This document shows positions 8,308-17,152 of a stretch of DNA of 64,000 bases, piece by piece (position 1 is the stretch's first letter; every line of letters begins with the position of its first letter). The stretch spans positions 122,057-186,056 of the forward strand of contig JARRON010000005.1 in the NCBI GenBank assembly GCA_037383845.1, given 5' to 3'. The notes beneath the pieces are model-generated. The model did not search any database. It was not told the DNA's origin and saw only the letters and a program-made list of their open reading frames with translations. Source of the DNA: JARRON01 sp037383845 (GTDB lineage: Bacteria > Pseudomonadota > Gammaproteobacteria > Steroidobacterales > XN24). Position numbers and translations under genes: made by a program.

Positions 8308-8442
8308 GGCAGGCCTCCGGGCAGCGCCAGGTCGAAAGGGATTCGGGCGGCATCGCACCGGCCCGCCTTGCAGACTTATCACAGGTGCGACGCAGCAGGA
8401 AAACCCGGCGCGGTCCAGGGAGGCGAAAGACAGCCGCGGAGA

Positions 8443-8519
8443 TGGTGGCTACGGGTGGGCTCGAACCACCGACCTCGAGATTATGAGTCCCGCGCTCTGA
8501 CCAGCTGAGCTACGTAGCC
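8443..8519 (-). tRNA. tRNA-Met (CAT anticodon), elongator type
   Basis: The 77-nt minus-strand sequence begins GGCTACGTAGCTCAGCTGGT and closes with the complementary acceptor strand CGTAGCC plus encoded ACCA. The anticodon loop reads CTCATAA (CAT). The T arm GGTTCGAGCC is intact. The GGCTACG acceptor and the D arm match elongator tRNA-Met rather than initiator tRNA. It is isolated from other RNA genes. Confidence 0.95.
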
Positions 8520-8732
8520 TTGGACGCCAAAGCGGCCGTGGGCAGCCGCCGGAGAGCAGGAAATTGTCCGTGCGGTCCGCCCGCCTGTCAAGGCAGAATA
8601 CCGCTTCGCGGCAGGCCCGACCTTCGCTAATCCGGATGCCCAGCCCTGCCGAAAGGCAAAGTGTTGCGGGACGCCCCGTGTTCTTTCATCCTCCCGCCCC
8701 GTCGCTCAACCCGTCAGCCCAAGGAGACGCCG

Positions 8733-9122
8733 GTGGACTACGCCACCCTGAAGACAATCCACATCACTACGGTCGTTCTCAGCTTTGCTGTCTTCGCCAT
8801 CCGGGGGGGCAATGTCCTGTCGGGCAAGGCGGCCCCGGGGGGCACCGCGGTGCGGGTGCTGTCCCACGTCATCAACACCGTGCTGCTCTTGAGCGCCCTG
8901 TGGATGGTGTTTATCACCAAGCAGTGGCCCTTCGTTTATCCCTGGCCGACGGTCAAGCTCCTGGGCCTGGTGGCCTACGTGGTGTTCGCCGTGCTGGCCT
9001 TCCGCGGGCCCCGGGGACGCCAGGCGCTCTTCTTCCTGCTGGGGACCATCGCTTTTCTGTTCACGGCGTCCGTGGGCCTGACCCACAATCCGCTGGGCTT
9101 CCTCAAATTCCTGACGGGCTGA
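8733..9122 (+). CDS. SirB2 family membrane protein
   Basis: A 129-residue protein with four predicted membrane helices and the SirB2 pattern: LKTIHITTVVLSFAVFAIRG at the N-terminus, ending in TASVGLTHNPLGFL. SirB2 members are small inner-membrane proteins of unclear role, often near haem or peptide-release-factor genes. The GTG start at 8733 is preceded by AAGGAGA with ideal spacing; the upstream ATG at 8661 would add a non-conserved Pro/Arg-rich stretch. Single gene, convergent with the outer-membrane-protein gene that ends at 9286. Confidence 0.85.
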   Translation: MDYATLKTIHITTVVLSFAVFAIRGGNVLSGKAAPGGTAVRVLSHVINTVLLLSALWMVFITKQWPFVYPWPTVKLLGLVAYVVFAVLAFRGPRGRQALFFLLGTIAFLFTASVGLTHNPLGFLKFLTG

Positions 9123-9285
9123 TCCCGGACGAAAACGGGCAGGAGCAGCACAGCCTGAGGGAAGCCCGGAGACTGCCGGTTCCGGGCAGGGCCCTCCGCC
9201 CTCGTCGCCGGCAAACGTCTTTTTGTGGCGAGGGGCGTCACCGGAGGCCGGTGGAGACGCACCCTGGGGGTTGGAACCCGGCCGG

Positions 9286-9993
9286 CTAGAACTGGGCGAT
9301 CAGGAACAGCCGGAAACCACGGTATTCATGGTCCAGTTCACCCCGCCATCTGCCGTCGTCCACGTCGAAGTCCAGGTCGACCACGTTGTAGCCGAGCCCC
9401 AGGCCGACCCAGTCCACAGGCCAGGCCTCCAGCGCCACCCTGGCGTCGATGAACCTGCCGTCGTACTTGTCGTACTCCAGCGAGAACACCTGGAACCGGC
9501 CGGAAGCGTACAGCCAGTCCAGCAAACGATAGCGTCCGTCCGCACCGATCAGGGGCAGGGGGCCTTCCAGGTCCGCCTCCGCCCTCAGGTCCGAATCGAC
9601 GATGTCGTCCAGGCCGACGCCCTCCAGGAAGAAGTTCATCGACGGCCAGTGCACGCCAATGGACAGCCCGAGCTCGGATCGGTCCGTCTGGATGATCGAA
9701 TAGGTATAGGCGAGCTGAACGATGTCGACGTCGAAGCCGCCCCGTACCCCGATGCCGACCGGGAAGACAACGTCATCGAGAATGATTTCTTTCTCGGTGA
9801 CGGCGGAGGCATCCCGACCCAGGCTGTAGTAATCAGCGATCAGCCGGTGTCGCTTCGCGAAGCGCCAGTTTCCTCCGACCCTGAAAGCGGTGTCGTCCTT
9901 CGATAAATTGAGATCGTCATCGAGGTTGATCTCGTCGCCGAGCAGCTCTGCCAGGCAAACGACACAGGCTGCGACGCAGTAAGAGGGCTTCAT
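9286..9993 (-). CDS. Outer-membrane beta-barrel protein with shortened N-terminus
   Basis: A 235-residue protein of alternating amphipathic strands ending in a terminal Phe (LFLIAQF), the usual outer-membrane barrel end. Typical segments are FRVGGNWRFAKRHRLIADYYSLGRD and QLAYTYSIIQTDRSELGLSIGVH. The start at 9993 has a GGAG site. The N-terminus (MKPSYCVAACVVCLAELLG) is a poor signal peptide: it has little positive charge, three cysteines and no clear AxA cleavage site, and it runs directly into GDEINLDDDL. In relatives I recall, that segment lies about 30-40 residues further in, so the first strand and cleavage site may be lost. Function unknown. Confidence 0.7.
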   Translation of the reverse strand: MKPSYCVAACVVCLAELLGDEINLDDDLNLSKDDTAFRVGGNWRFAKRHRLIADYYSLGRDASAVTEKEIILDDVVFPVGIGVRGGFDVDIVQLAYTYSIIQTDRSELGLSIGVHWPSMNFFLEGVGLDDIVDSDLRAEADLEGPLPLIGADGRYRLLDWLYASGRFQVFSLEYDKYDGRFIDARVALEAWPVDWVGLGLGYNVVDLDFDVDDGRWRGELDHEYRGFRLFLIAQF

Positions 9994-10099
9994 GACTCCG
10001 ATCTCCGTAACCTGCAGTCTGCTCCCGTGGAGTCTAGCCCCCGGCACCCGCGGCTGCCATTCGGAGATCCCGCCAGGCGGACAGGTCGCGGGCCGGTCC

Positions 10100-11191
10100 T
10101 CAGACGTTGAAGCGGAAATGCATCACGTCGCCGTCCTTCACGACGTACTCCTTGCCCTCCAGGCGCATCTTTCCCGCTTCCTTGGCGCGCTGCTCGCCGC
10201 TGCAGGCGACGTAATCGTCGTACGAGATCACCTCGGCGCGAATGAAGCCTTTCTGAAAGTCCGTGTGGATCTCGCCGGCCGCCTCCGGCGCGGTGGCGCC
10301 CACCCGGACTGTCCAGGCCCTGACCTCCTTGGGCCCGGCAGTGAAGAACGTCTGCAGGTCCAGCAGCCGGTAGCCCGCCCGGATGACCCGGTCCAGTCCC
10401 GGCTCATCCAGGCCCAGTTCCTCCAGGAACGCGCCCTTGTCCTCTTCGTCCAGCTGGGCGATCTCCGCCTCGATGGCGGCGCACACCGGCACGACCTCCG
10501 CGCCCTCCCGCTCGGCAATGGCCCGCACCACCTCGAGATGGGGATTGTCCCGGAAGCCGCCCTCGTCCACGTTGGCGATGTAAAGCGTGGGCTTGGCCGT
10601 GAGCAGGTGGAGCTCGCGGAGCTGGCGTTGTTCCTCCGGGGAGAGAGCCAGGGACCGGACCGGCATGCCCTGGTCCAGGTGGTCCGCCACCCGGGCGAGC
10701 AGATCGCGCCTGGCGAGATTCTCCTTGCCTCCGGCCTTTGCCGACTTCACCGCCCGCTCCAGGTGGCGCGTCACGGTCTCGAAGTCGGCCAGCACGAGCT
10801 CCAGGTTGATGACCTCGATGTCGGAGGCCGGATCCACGCGGCCCTCCACGTGCACTACGTCGGTGTCCTCGAAACAGCGCACCACCTGGGCGACGGCATC
10901 CGTCTCCCGGATATTCGCCAGGAACTGGTTGCCCAGGCCCTCGCCCTTGGAGGCGCCCTTGACCAGCCCGGCAATATCCACGAACTCGATAGTGGTGGGC
11001 AGGACCTTCTGAGGCCTGGCGATGGCCGCCAGCCGGTCGAGCCGCGGGTCCGGGACGGGCACCACGCCCACGTTGGGATCGATGGTGCAGAAGGGATAGT
11101 TCTCCGCCGCGATGGTGGCGCGGGTGAGCGCGTTGAACAGGGTGGACTTGCCGACGTTGGGGAGGCCGACGATACCGATCCGGATGCCCAT
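10100..11191 (-). CDS. ychF: Ribosome-associated P-loop NTPase YchF
   Basis: A 363-residue Obg-family NTPase. G1 is GLPNVGKST, G3 is DIAGL, and the G4 position reads NVDE, the YchF variant that favours ATP over GTP. A coiled-coil insert and the C-terminal TGS domain (tail segment GDVMHFRFNV) are present. YchF binds the ribosome and modulates translation and stress responses. It lies 11 bp downstream of pth, as in many proteobacteria, and is very probably co-transcribed with it. Confidence 0.97.
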   Translation of the reverse strand: MGIRIGIVGLPNVGKSTLFNALTRATIAAENYPFCTIDPNVGVVPVPDPRLDRLAAIARPQKVLPTTIEFVDIAGLVKGASKGEGLGNQFLANIRETDAVAQVVRCFEDTDVVHVEGRVDPASDIEVINLELVLADFETVTRHLERAVKSAKAGGKENLARRDLLARVADHLDQGMPVRSLALSPEEQRQLRELHLLTAKPTLYIANVDEGGFRDNPHLEVVRAIAEREGAEVVPVCAAIEAEIAQLDEEDKGAFLEELGLDEPGLDRVIRAGYRLLDLQTFFTAGPKEVRAWTVRVGATAPEAAGEIHTDFQKGFIRAEVISYDDYVACSGEQRAKEAGKMRLEGKEYVVKDGDVMHFRFNV

Positions 11192-11202
11192 GGATTCCTA
11201 CC

Positions 11203-11823
11203 TCAGTCGCCGGTTCCGCCGTCGTCCGCCGCCACGTCAGCCCCACGGCGGTGCAGACGGTTCATGGCGTGCTGGTCGCCCTTGACCAGCAGCACGGGCA
11301 TCACGTCGGCGGCGGCGTCCACCGACTCGAGGATGAGCGTCTCGTCCTCCCGGGACGGACGGGACAGCACATAGTCGATGACCTCCGCCCGGTGGCCGGG
11401 GTGGCCGATGCCAAGACGGAGGCGCCAGAATCCCGGGCCGAGCTGGGCCATGGCGTCCCGGAGTCCGTTGTGCCCGCCGTGGCCGCCGCCGAGTTTGAGC
11501 CGGGCAGTGCCGGGTGGCAGGTCCAGGTCGTCGTGGGCGATGAGAATGCCCTCGGGAGGGATCTTGAGATACGCCGCGACGGCGCGGACAGCGACGCCGC
11601 TGCGGTTCATGAAAGTCATGGGCTTGAACAGCCGGACCTCCCGGCCGTCCACCCGGGTGACGGCCAGGTCTCCGCTGAACTTTCGCTCCGGCTTGAACAG
11701 CCCGCCGTGGCGGCGGGCCAGCTCGTCCGCGAACCAGAACCCGGCGTTGTGCCGGGTCGAAGCATATTCGGCCCCGGGATTGCCGAGGCCGACGATCAGA
11801 CGGATCGCTTCATGGTCTGCCAT
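11203..11823 (-). CDS. pth: Peptidyl-tRNA hydrolase
   Basis: A 206-residue enzyme that releases tRNA from prematurely terminated peptidyl-tRNA. The N-terminal VGLGNPG strand, the catalytic His in TRHNAGF, FMNRSG and the HDDLDLPPG loop are all present, as is GGGHGGHNGL. The C-terminal tail after about residue 190 is a charged Arg/Asp extension. It lies downstream of rplY, with a stable hairpin between the two genes, and upstream of ychF. Confidence 0.97.
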   Translation of the reverse strand: MADHEAIRLIVGLGNPGAEYASTRHNAGFWFADELARRHGGLFKPERKFSGDLAVTRVDGREVRLFKPMTFMNRSGVAVRAVAAYLKIPPEGILIAHDDLDLPPGTARLKLGGGHGGHNGLRDAMAQLGPGFWRLRLGIGHPGHRAEVIDYVLSRPSREDETLILESVDAAADVMPVLLVKGDQHAMNRLHRRGADVAADDGGTGD

Positions 11824-11839
11824 CGGTCTCTCAGAAATG

Positions 11840-11865
11840 GCGGGGCCGCCCCTGGGCGGCCCCGC
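11840..11865 (-). terminator. Stable hairpin in the pth leader
   Basis: A perfect 11-bp GC stem (GCGGGGCCGCC / GGCGGCCCCGC) with a 4-nt loop lies between rplY and pth, 17 nt upstream of the pth start codon. On the minus strand it is followed by ATTTC only, a weak T tract. It could be a leaky terminator after rplY, an RNA-processing or stability element, or a block on the pth ribosome binding site. Confidence 0.5.
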
Positions 11866-11892
11866 ACGACTGTGGCTGCGTAAGGCGGAGGA

Positions 11893-12594
11893 TCACTCCT
11901 TCGGTTCCGGCTCTTCGCCTTCGCCTTCTCCCTCGCCTTCGGCTTCCTCGCCAACGCGGCCCACTTCGTCCGGCGCCGGTCCCTCGGCGGCCGCTTCCTC
12001 TTCGGCCTCGAGTTCCTCTTCGGCCTTCGGACGATGGATGTTGGCCGCGACCTGCTCCAGCACCTCTTCACCGCCGATGACTTCCACGCCCTCGGGGATC
12101 TTCAGGTCCGACACGTAGATCATGCCGTCGAGCTCGACCCCGGACATGTCGCCCTCGATGTACTCGGGCAGGTCCCTGGGCAGGCAGGTGATGTCCAGCT
12201 CGGTGACGACGTGGGAGATGATGCCGCCTTCCTTGATGCCGGGGGCATCCTTCTCGCCCACGAAGTGCACGGGCACGGAGACGCGGATCTTCTCGTCCTC
12301 CAGGATCCTCTGCAGGTCCATGTGGAGAATCTGGTTCTTGAAGGGATGCCGCTGCAGGTCCTTGACGATGCACGGCTGGGACTTTTCGCCGATGGTGATC
12401 GTCAGGATCCGCGAAAAGAAACCCTCGTTCTCGGTCTGGTGCAGGACCGTGTCGTGGTCCAGCGCCAGCGTGCGGGGGTCACGGCGCGCGCCGTAGAGGA
12501 TGGCAGGCACCTTGCCCTCACGGCGCAGGCGGCGGCTCGCACCCTTTCCCTGCGCCGGCCGATCCTCGGCAATCAGTTCGAACTTGTTACTCAT
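11893..12594 (-). CDS. rplY: Ribosomal protein bL25 (CTC form)
   Basis: A 233-residue long-form bL25 that binds 5S rRNA. The N-terminal L25 beta-barrel runs to about residue 95 and includes KGASRRLRREGKVPAILYG; the C-terminal CTC beta domain runs to about residue 190. A low-complexity Glu/Ala/Gly tail of about 40 residues follows, with EGEGEGEGEE-type repeats. Upstream of pth and downstream of prs, the usual order. The strongly acidic tail is longer than in many relatives. Confidence 0.95.
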   Translation of the reverse strand: MSNKFELIAEDRPAQGKGASRRLRREGKVPAILYGARRDPRTLALDHDTVLHQTENEGFFSRILTITIGEKSQPCIVKDLQRHPFKNQILHMDLQRILEDEKIRVSVPVHFVGEKDAPGIKEGGIISHVVTELDITCLPRDLPEYIEGDMSGVELDGMIYVSDLKIPEGVEVIGGEEVLEQVAANIHRPKAEEELEAEEEAAAEGPAPDEVGRVGEEAEGEGEGEGEEPEPKE

Positions 12595-12696
12595 CGTAGG
12601 ATGTACTCCGTTGGTCTTTCGTATTCCGGCGGAACGAACACCCGCGACCAGGTGGCCGTCCGCCGACGTGCCGGGCGCCTGCGGGCGCCCGCTGGG

Positions 12697-13653
12697 TCAG
12701 TCCACGTAAAGCGAGCTGACGGATTCCTCGTCGCTGATGCGGCGCATGGTTTCGGCCAGCAGCTCGGCCACGCTGAGCTGCCGTATCCTGTTGCTGGCCG
12801 CCGCGGCCTCGCTGAGCGGGATGGTGTCGGTCACCACCAGCTCGTCGAGCAGCGACTTGTTGATTCGTTCCACCGCCGGGCCCGAGAGCACGGGGTGGGT
12901 AATGTAGGCCACGACCTTCTTCGCGCCCTGCTCCTTGAGCGCGGCCACGGCCTGGCAGAGCGTGCCGGCGGTATCGATCATGTCGTCCACCAGGATGCAG
13001 GTCTTGCCCCGCACGTCGCCGATGATGTGCATGATCTGCGCCTCGTTGGCCCGGGGACGGCGCTTGTCGATGATGGCCAGATCGGCGTCGTCCAGGCGCT
13101 TCGCCAGAGCCCGGGCGCGGACCACGCCACCGACGTCCGGCGACACGACGATGATGTCCTCGTAGTGCTGCTTCCAGGCGTCGTGCAGGAGCACCGGCGA
13201 TGCGTAGACATTGTCCACGGGGATGTCGAAGAACCCCTGGATCTGGTCGGCGTGCAGGTCCACGGTGAGGACCCGGTCCACGCCGGCGCCGGTGATCATG
13301 TTCGCGGCCAGCTTCGCCGACACCGCCACGCGCTGGGCGCGGGGCCGGCGGTCCTGGCGGGCGTACCCGTAATAGGGCACGACGGCGGTGATGCGCGCCG
13401 CGGAGGCCCGGCGCATGGCGTCCACCATGACCAGCAGCTCCATAAGGTTGTCGTTCACCGGCGGGCAGGTCGGTTGCACGATGAACACGTCCCGTCCGCG
13501 GACGTTCTCCAGTACCTCCACGGAGACCTCGCCGTCGCTGAACTTGCCCACCGCGACCTTGCCCAGGGGAAATCCCAGGTGCCTCGCGATGTTCTCGGCC
13601 AGGTCCCGGTTGGCATTCCCCGAGAAGACCGCCATGTGGCCGGTTTCGTCCAT
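12697..13653 (-). CDS. prs: Ribose-phosphate pyrophosphokinase
   Basis: A 318-residue PRPP synthase supplying nucleotide, His, Trp and NAD synthesis. Conserved features are FSDGEV, PYYGYARQDRR, the DLHADQIQGFFDIPVDN segment and the PRPP-binding VDDMIDTAGT loop. I place the start at ATG 13653 (MDETGHMAVFSG), which has an AAGG ribosome binding site 5 nt upstream and fits the family N-terminus. An in-frame ATG at 13668 adds five residues but has no such site. Just downstream of tRNA-Gln. Confidence 0.95.
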   Translation of the reverse strand: MDETGHMAVFSGNANRDLAENIARHLGFPLGKVAVGKFSDGEVSVEVLENVRGRDVFIVQPTCPPVNDNLMELLVMVDAMRRASAARITAVVPYYGYARQDRRPRAQRVAVSAKLAANMITGAGVDRVLTVDLHADQIQGFFDIPVDNVYASPVLLHDAWKQHYEDIIVVSPDVGGVVRARALAKRLDDADLAIIDKRRPRANEAQIMHIIGDVRGKTCILVDDMIDTAGTLCQAVAALKEQGAKKVVAYITHPVLSGPAVERINKSLLDELVVTDTIPLSEAAAASNRIRQLSVAELLAETMRRISDEESVSSLYVD

Positions 13654-13718
13654 CACCGCCTTGTCCATATCGTGTCGTTGCCGCCGCCGGCTGCGACAGA
13701 GACGCAGCCTCGTGAATT

Positions 13719-13793
13719 TGGCTGGGGCGGGAGGATTCGAACCTCCGCATGGCGGGATCAAAACCCGCTGCCTTACCACTTGGCTACGCCCCA
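13719..13793 (-). tRNA. tRNA-Gln (TTG anticodon)
   Basis: The 75-nt minus-strand gene begins TGGGGCGTAGCCAAGTGGTA and ends with acceptor CGCCCCA, discriminator G and encoded CCA. The anticodon loop reads TTTTGAT (TTG). It sits between ispE and prs, the position tRNA-Gln also occupies in Pseudomonas, so synteny supports the call. Confidence 0.96.
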
Positions 13794-13814
13794 GTGGTGT
13801 CCGGAAAACCCGTG

Positions 13815-14654
13815 TCAGTCCTCCCGGGACCGGCCGATCAGGGGACTTTCGCTGATGCCCCGGGCGACAAACCCCTGCCATCGCCCGGGCAGACCCTCCA
13901 GCAGTGCGCCGGCGGCGGCCTCGTCCGGCGCCCCAGCGAAAACGCAGCTCCCGGTACCGGTGAGCCGCGCCTGCGATTTCCTCCCCAGCCAGTCCAGCGC
14001 CTCGCCAACGTCCGGATAGCGGGCGCGCACGGCGGCCTCGCAGTCATTCCGGCCCCCGGAGGAAAGAAAGCCGTTAATTGTCGTTTGGGGTGAATTTCGT
14101 GTCAATTCCGGCGCCTGGAACACCTCTGCGGTGGACACGTGGCAGCCCGGGCAGATCACGGCATACCAGCGTGCCGGCAGTGCCACCGGGGTCAGGCGCT
14201 CCCCGACGCCCTCCGCCCAGGCGGACCGGCCATGGACGAACACCGGGACGTCCGCGCCCAGCTCCAGTCCCAGCTCGGCCAGCCGCCGGAGAGGCCAGTC
14301 CAGGCCCCACAGGCGGTTCAGCGCCACCAGCACCGTGGCCGCGTCCGAGCTTCCGCCGCCCAGCCCTCCACCCGCCGGGATGCGCTTTTGTATGCGGATC
14401 TCCGCGCCGCGGCTGGTGCCGGCGGCCGCCTGCAGCAGCCGGGCGGCGCGGACCGCCAGGTCGTCCTCCGGGGCAACCCCGGCGGTGCCCTCGGGCCGGG
14501 TGATCCGGCCGTCGCCGGTGGACGCCACGCGCACGTCGTCGCAGAAGTCCAGCAGCTGGAAAACCGTCTGGAGCTCGTGATAGCCGTCGGGCCGGCGCCC
14601 GGTGACGTGGAGGAAGAGGTTGAGCTTGGCCGGGGCGGGCCAGGGCCGGGTCAT
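13815..14654 (-). CDS. ispE: 4-diphosphocytidyl-2-C-methyl-D-erythritol kinase
   Basis: A 279-residue GHMP kinase of the MEP isoprenoid pathway that phosphorylates the 2-hydroxyl of CDP-methylerythritol. The PAPAKLNLFLHVTGRRPDGYH start and the glycine-rich ATP loop PAGGGLGGGSSDAA are intact, as is the C-terminal TGTGSCVFA. The start overlaps the end of lolB by 4 bp, so the two are translationally coupled. The C-terminus is slightly extended beyond the conserved domain. Confidence 0.96.
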   Translation of the reverse strand: MTRPWPAPAKLNLFLHVTGRRPDGYHELQTVFQLLDFCDDVRVASTGDGRITRPEGTAGVAPEDDLAVRAARLLQAAAGTSRGAEIRIQKRIPAGGGLGGGSSDAATVLVALNRLWGLDWPLRRLAELGLELGADVPVFVHGRSAWAEGVGERLTPVALPARWYAVICPGCHVSTAEVFQAPELTRNSPQTTINGFLSSGGRNDCEAAVRARYPDVGEALDWLGRKSQARLTGTGSCVFAGAPDEAAAGALLEGLPGRWQGFVARGISESPLIGRSRED

Positions 14655-15325
14655 CGCCCGGCCAGAAGCGCCGAGCCAGGGATGTCCCAGCGGTCCGCCA
14701 TCACCTTGATGCGCACGTCGCCGTGCTCCATTTCCATGCGCCGGGGCAGCATCAGTCCGTGGGACTCGTCATAGCTGTCATAGCGGACCCGCCAGCCCGC
14801 CTGCTCCAGCTTGTTCAGGAGTCCCTCGTCGTCCATCGCCTCGTCGGCGGGCACCTCCGGGTCCGAGACGCCGAGGATCCAGTAGCGCATGCTGTAAACG
14901 GGCAGGCTCCAGCCGAAACGGTCGGTCATTTCCCGCTCGGGATCCGTGAGCAAGAACTCGTCGCCCCCTGTGGTCTTGACCCGGAGGCGCTCCGCATCGC
15001 CGTGGATCCTGAACCCGCCGAAGCCGAAGGGACCGCGGAAGCGGAAGTCCACCACATCCTCGTTCTGGTCCCAGGAAACGGTGCCGCTGTAGCCCCGCCG
15101 CCCGGTCTTGAGGGCAAGGCGGCCTTCCATGCGAAACTCTGCGATGTCTCTCAGCATGTCCCGTCGCTCTGCGGCATCAAGTTCTATGAACGGTCGCTGG
15201 GGCACCGGCGTTGCGCAGCCGGCGGCCATCACAACGGCCGTGGCCACGATTATAGGCAAGCGGCGCGTCCGGCCCAGCCGGCGGCGGCGGGCCGACAGAA
15301 CCCTGCTGCCGATGAGCCATCCCAT
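14651..15325 (-). CDS. lolB: Outer-membrane lipoprotein insertase LolB
   Basis: A 224-residue lipoprotein that receives lipoproteins from LolA and inserts them in the outer membrane. A basic N-terminus and a hydrophobic helix end in the lipobox VMAAGC. The mature part has the LolB pattern: FRMEGRLALKTGRRGYSGTVSWDQ, a beta half-barrel, and a DRWDIPG-type end. The N-terminal Arg-rich stretch is long, so a downstream start is possible. Lies between the TPR lipoprotein gene and ispE, as in Pseudomonas. Confidence 0.93.
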   Translation of the reverse strand: MGWLIGSRVLSARRRRLGRTRRLPIIVATAVVMAAGCATPVPQRPFIELDAAERRDMLRDIAEFRMEGRLALKTGRRGYSGTVSWDQNEDVVDFRFRGPFGFGGFRIHGDAERLRVKTTGGDEFLLTDPEREMTDRFGWSLPVYSMRYWILGVSDPEVPADEAMDDEGLLNKLEQAGWRVRYDSYDESHGLMLPRRMEMEHGDVRIKVMADRWDIPGSALLAGR

Positions 15326-15334
15326 TAGCCGGTC

Positions 15335-17011
15335 CTACGACGGATCGAGCCGCCTCATGGTCTCCCGCAGCACCTCGCTGTCAGGAAAATCAACAATGGC
15401 GTCGGTCCAGACGTCCCGGGCCTCGTCCGCCCGGCCCATGTCCCACAGGACCTCGCCCAGGTGCGCGGCGATCTCGGGATCCCGCTCCAGGTCCCAGGCC
15501 CGGCGCAGGTACTCCAGTGCCTCCTCGTGCCGGCCCAGCCGGAACAGCACCCAGCCCATGCTGTCCACCACCGCAGGACTGTCCGGCGCCTGCTCGTAGG
15601 CCCGCCGGACCAGATCGTAGGCCTCGTCGTAGCGCTCCGTCCGGTCCGCCAGGGTGTAGCCCAGGGCATTGAGGAAGGTGGGGTCGTCCGGCCTCCGCCG
15701 CAGCAGCTCCCGCATGTCCGCCAGTGCCTCGTCCACCCGGTCCAGGCGCTCGTACAACAGGGCCCGGGCGTAGAGCGCCTCGTCCGCCTCCGGATGAGCG
15801 GCAATGAGTTCATCGTAGGCCTGCAGGGCCGCGTCGGTATCGCCCATGCGGGCCAGCAGCTCGGCCCGGGCGGTGGAAAGCTCCACCTCCGCCCGGGGGT
15901 TGAGCCGACCGAACTCCTCCAGGTGCTGGAGGGCCAGCTGGGGCCGCCCCATGCGGTACATGAGCAGGGCCAGGCGCACCTGGGCAGTGACAAGGTGCTG
16001 TCCGCCGGACACCCGGGAGTACATCCGGACGGCCTCATGCAGATCCCCTTCCTGCTCGGCAATGCTGCCCAGGTAGAACACCGCATCGTCCGGGAACCGG
16101 CCCGTGGCCATCAGGGCCATGAAATGCCGGCGCGCGTCGTCCATGTTGCCTTCCGAGAACTCCAGGTAGCCCAGCGCCCGCCGGGCGACCGCATTGCCCG
16201 GCTCCTCGGTCACCAGGGACTCGAGCAGGCGCCGGGCCTCGTCGGTGCGATCCGCGGCCATCAGCAGAATCGCCCGTTCCAGCCGCAGCGCCGGCGAGTC
16301 CGCGTCGGGGCGCTGGTCCAGCCACGCCAGCGCCTCTCCGGAGCGGCCGTCGGCTGCCAGGGCCCGCGCATGCAGGGACGCGGCCTGGGGCCAGTCAGGG
16401 TCCAGCTCCGCGGCCTTCAGCGAAGCCTCCAGTGCCCGGTCCAGGTTGCCCTCCCGGAGGGAAAGCGAGCCCACGGCATACCAGGCGCTGGGGTCAGCGG
16501 GATGGCGGGCCGCCAGCGTCTCGACGGCCTCGAGGGCCGCGGCGGGATCGGCCGAGTCCGAAACCACCGGCAGAAGCAGCGAGAACGGGCGCTCGTCCGT
16601 GGGTGCAGCGTCGTACAGGAAGGCCATGTGGTCCACCGCCGGCCCCACCCGGGACTGATCCAGGTAGAGCCTGACCAGCAGGGCCCGCGGCTCCCGCGCG
16701 TCCGGGTCCAGGGCCGCCCACCGACGGGCCGCCTTCAGACCCTCCTCCGGGGTTCCGTAGGCAAACGCGACCCGGGCGGCCCGGGCGGCCACCTCCAGGT
16801 CGTCCCCGGCCAGGGCGGCGGCCAGGTATTCCGTGGCGGCGACGCCGTTTTCGTTGCGCTGCAGCGCGATCTCCGCCATGAGCAGGTGGTAGTCCACGTC
16901 GGCAGGCACGGACTCGGCCCCGGCGGCCAGATCCGCCGCCGCGTAGTCCGTGTCCGTGACGCTCGCGCAACCTGCCGCGAGCAGCACAATCAGCAGGGTG
17001 AAATATTTCAT
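15335..17011 (-). CDS. TPR-repeat lipoprotein upstream of lolB
   Basis: A 558-residue lipoprotein starting MKYFTLLIVLLAAGCAS, with a lipobox cysteine at residue 15. The rest is a long array of tetratricopeptide repeats, including the segments WYAVGSLSLREGNLDRALEA, ALYARALLYERLDRVDEAL and SPAVVDSMGWVLFRLGRHEEAL. It corresponds by position to the TPR protein found between hemA and lolB in Pseudomonas. The function is unknown; an envelope scaffold role is plausible. The ATG at 17011 was chosen for the lipoprotein signal; I see no ribosome binding site before it. Divergent from hemA across a 141-nt spacer. Confidence 0.92.
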   Translation of the reverse strand: MKYFTLLIVLLAAGCASVTDTDYAAADLAAGAESVPADVDYHLLMAEIALQRNENGVAATEYLAAALAGDDLEVAARAARVAFAYGTPEEGLKAARRWAALDPDAREPRALLVRLYLDQSRVGPAVDHMAFLYDAAPTDERPFSLLLPVVSDSADPAAALEAVETLAARHPADPSAWYAVGSLSLREGNLDRALEASLKAAELDPDWPQAASLHARALAADGRSGEALAWLDQRPDADSPALRLERAILLMAADRTDEARRLLESLVTEEPGNAVARRALGYLEFSEGNMDDARRHFMALMATGRFPDDAVFYLGSIAEQEGDLHEAVRMYSRVSGGQHLVTAQVRLALLMYRMGRPQLALQHLEEFGRLNPRAEVELSTARAELLARMGDTDAALQAYDELIAAHPEADEALYARALLYERLDRVDEALADMRELLRRRPDDPTFLNALGYTLADRTERYDEAYDLVRRAYEQAPDSPAVVDSMGWVLFRLGRHEEALEYLRRAWDLERDPEIAAHLGEVLWDMGRADEARDVWTDAIVDFPDSEVLRETMRRLDPS

Positions 17012-17152
17012 CGGGGGGGTGAAGATTTTCGGAAAGCCACTATACCGCAGGCGAAACCCGCATGGAGAGTACGGGTGCCGCTTGTCACCCATGCCGCCCT
17101 TGCCGGACAATTAGCGTTTCCGACTGCGGCCGCCGAGAACGCCAGACGCCTG

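Noticed and set aside
9123..9285. T-rich stretch near 9218 as a terminator for the SirB2 gene
   Set aside because: TTTTT is present, but I could not build a stable stem immediately before it.
12672..12691. Hairpin CGGGCGCC / GGCGCCCG after prs as terminator
   Set aside because: The 8-bp stem is perfect but no T tract follows on the minus strand, and rplY appears to continue the same transcript.
12034..14019. Long plus-strand frame across rplY, prs and tRNA-Gln
   Set aside because: It crosses two conserved genes and a tRNA in antisense and has no recognisable domain.
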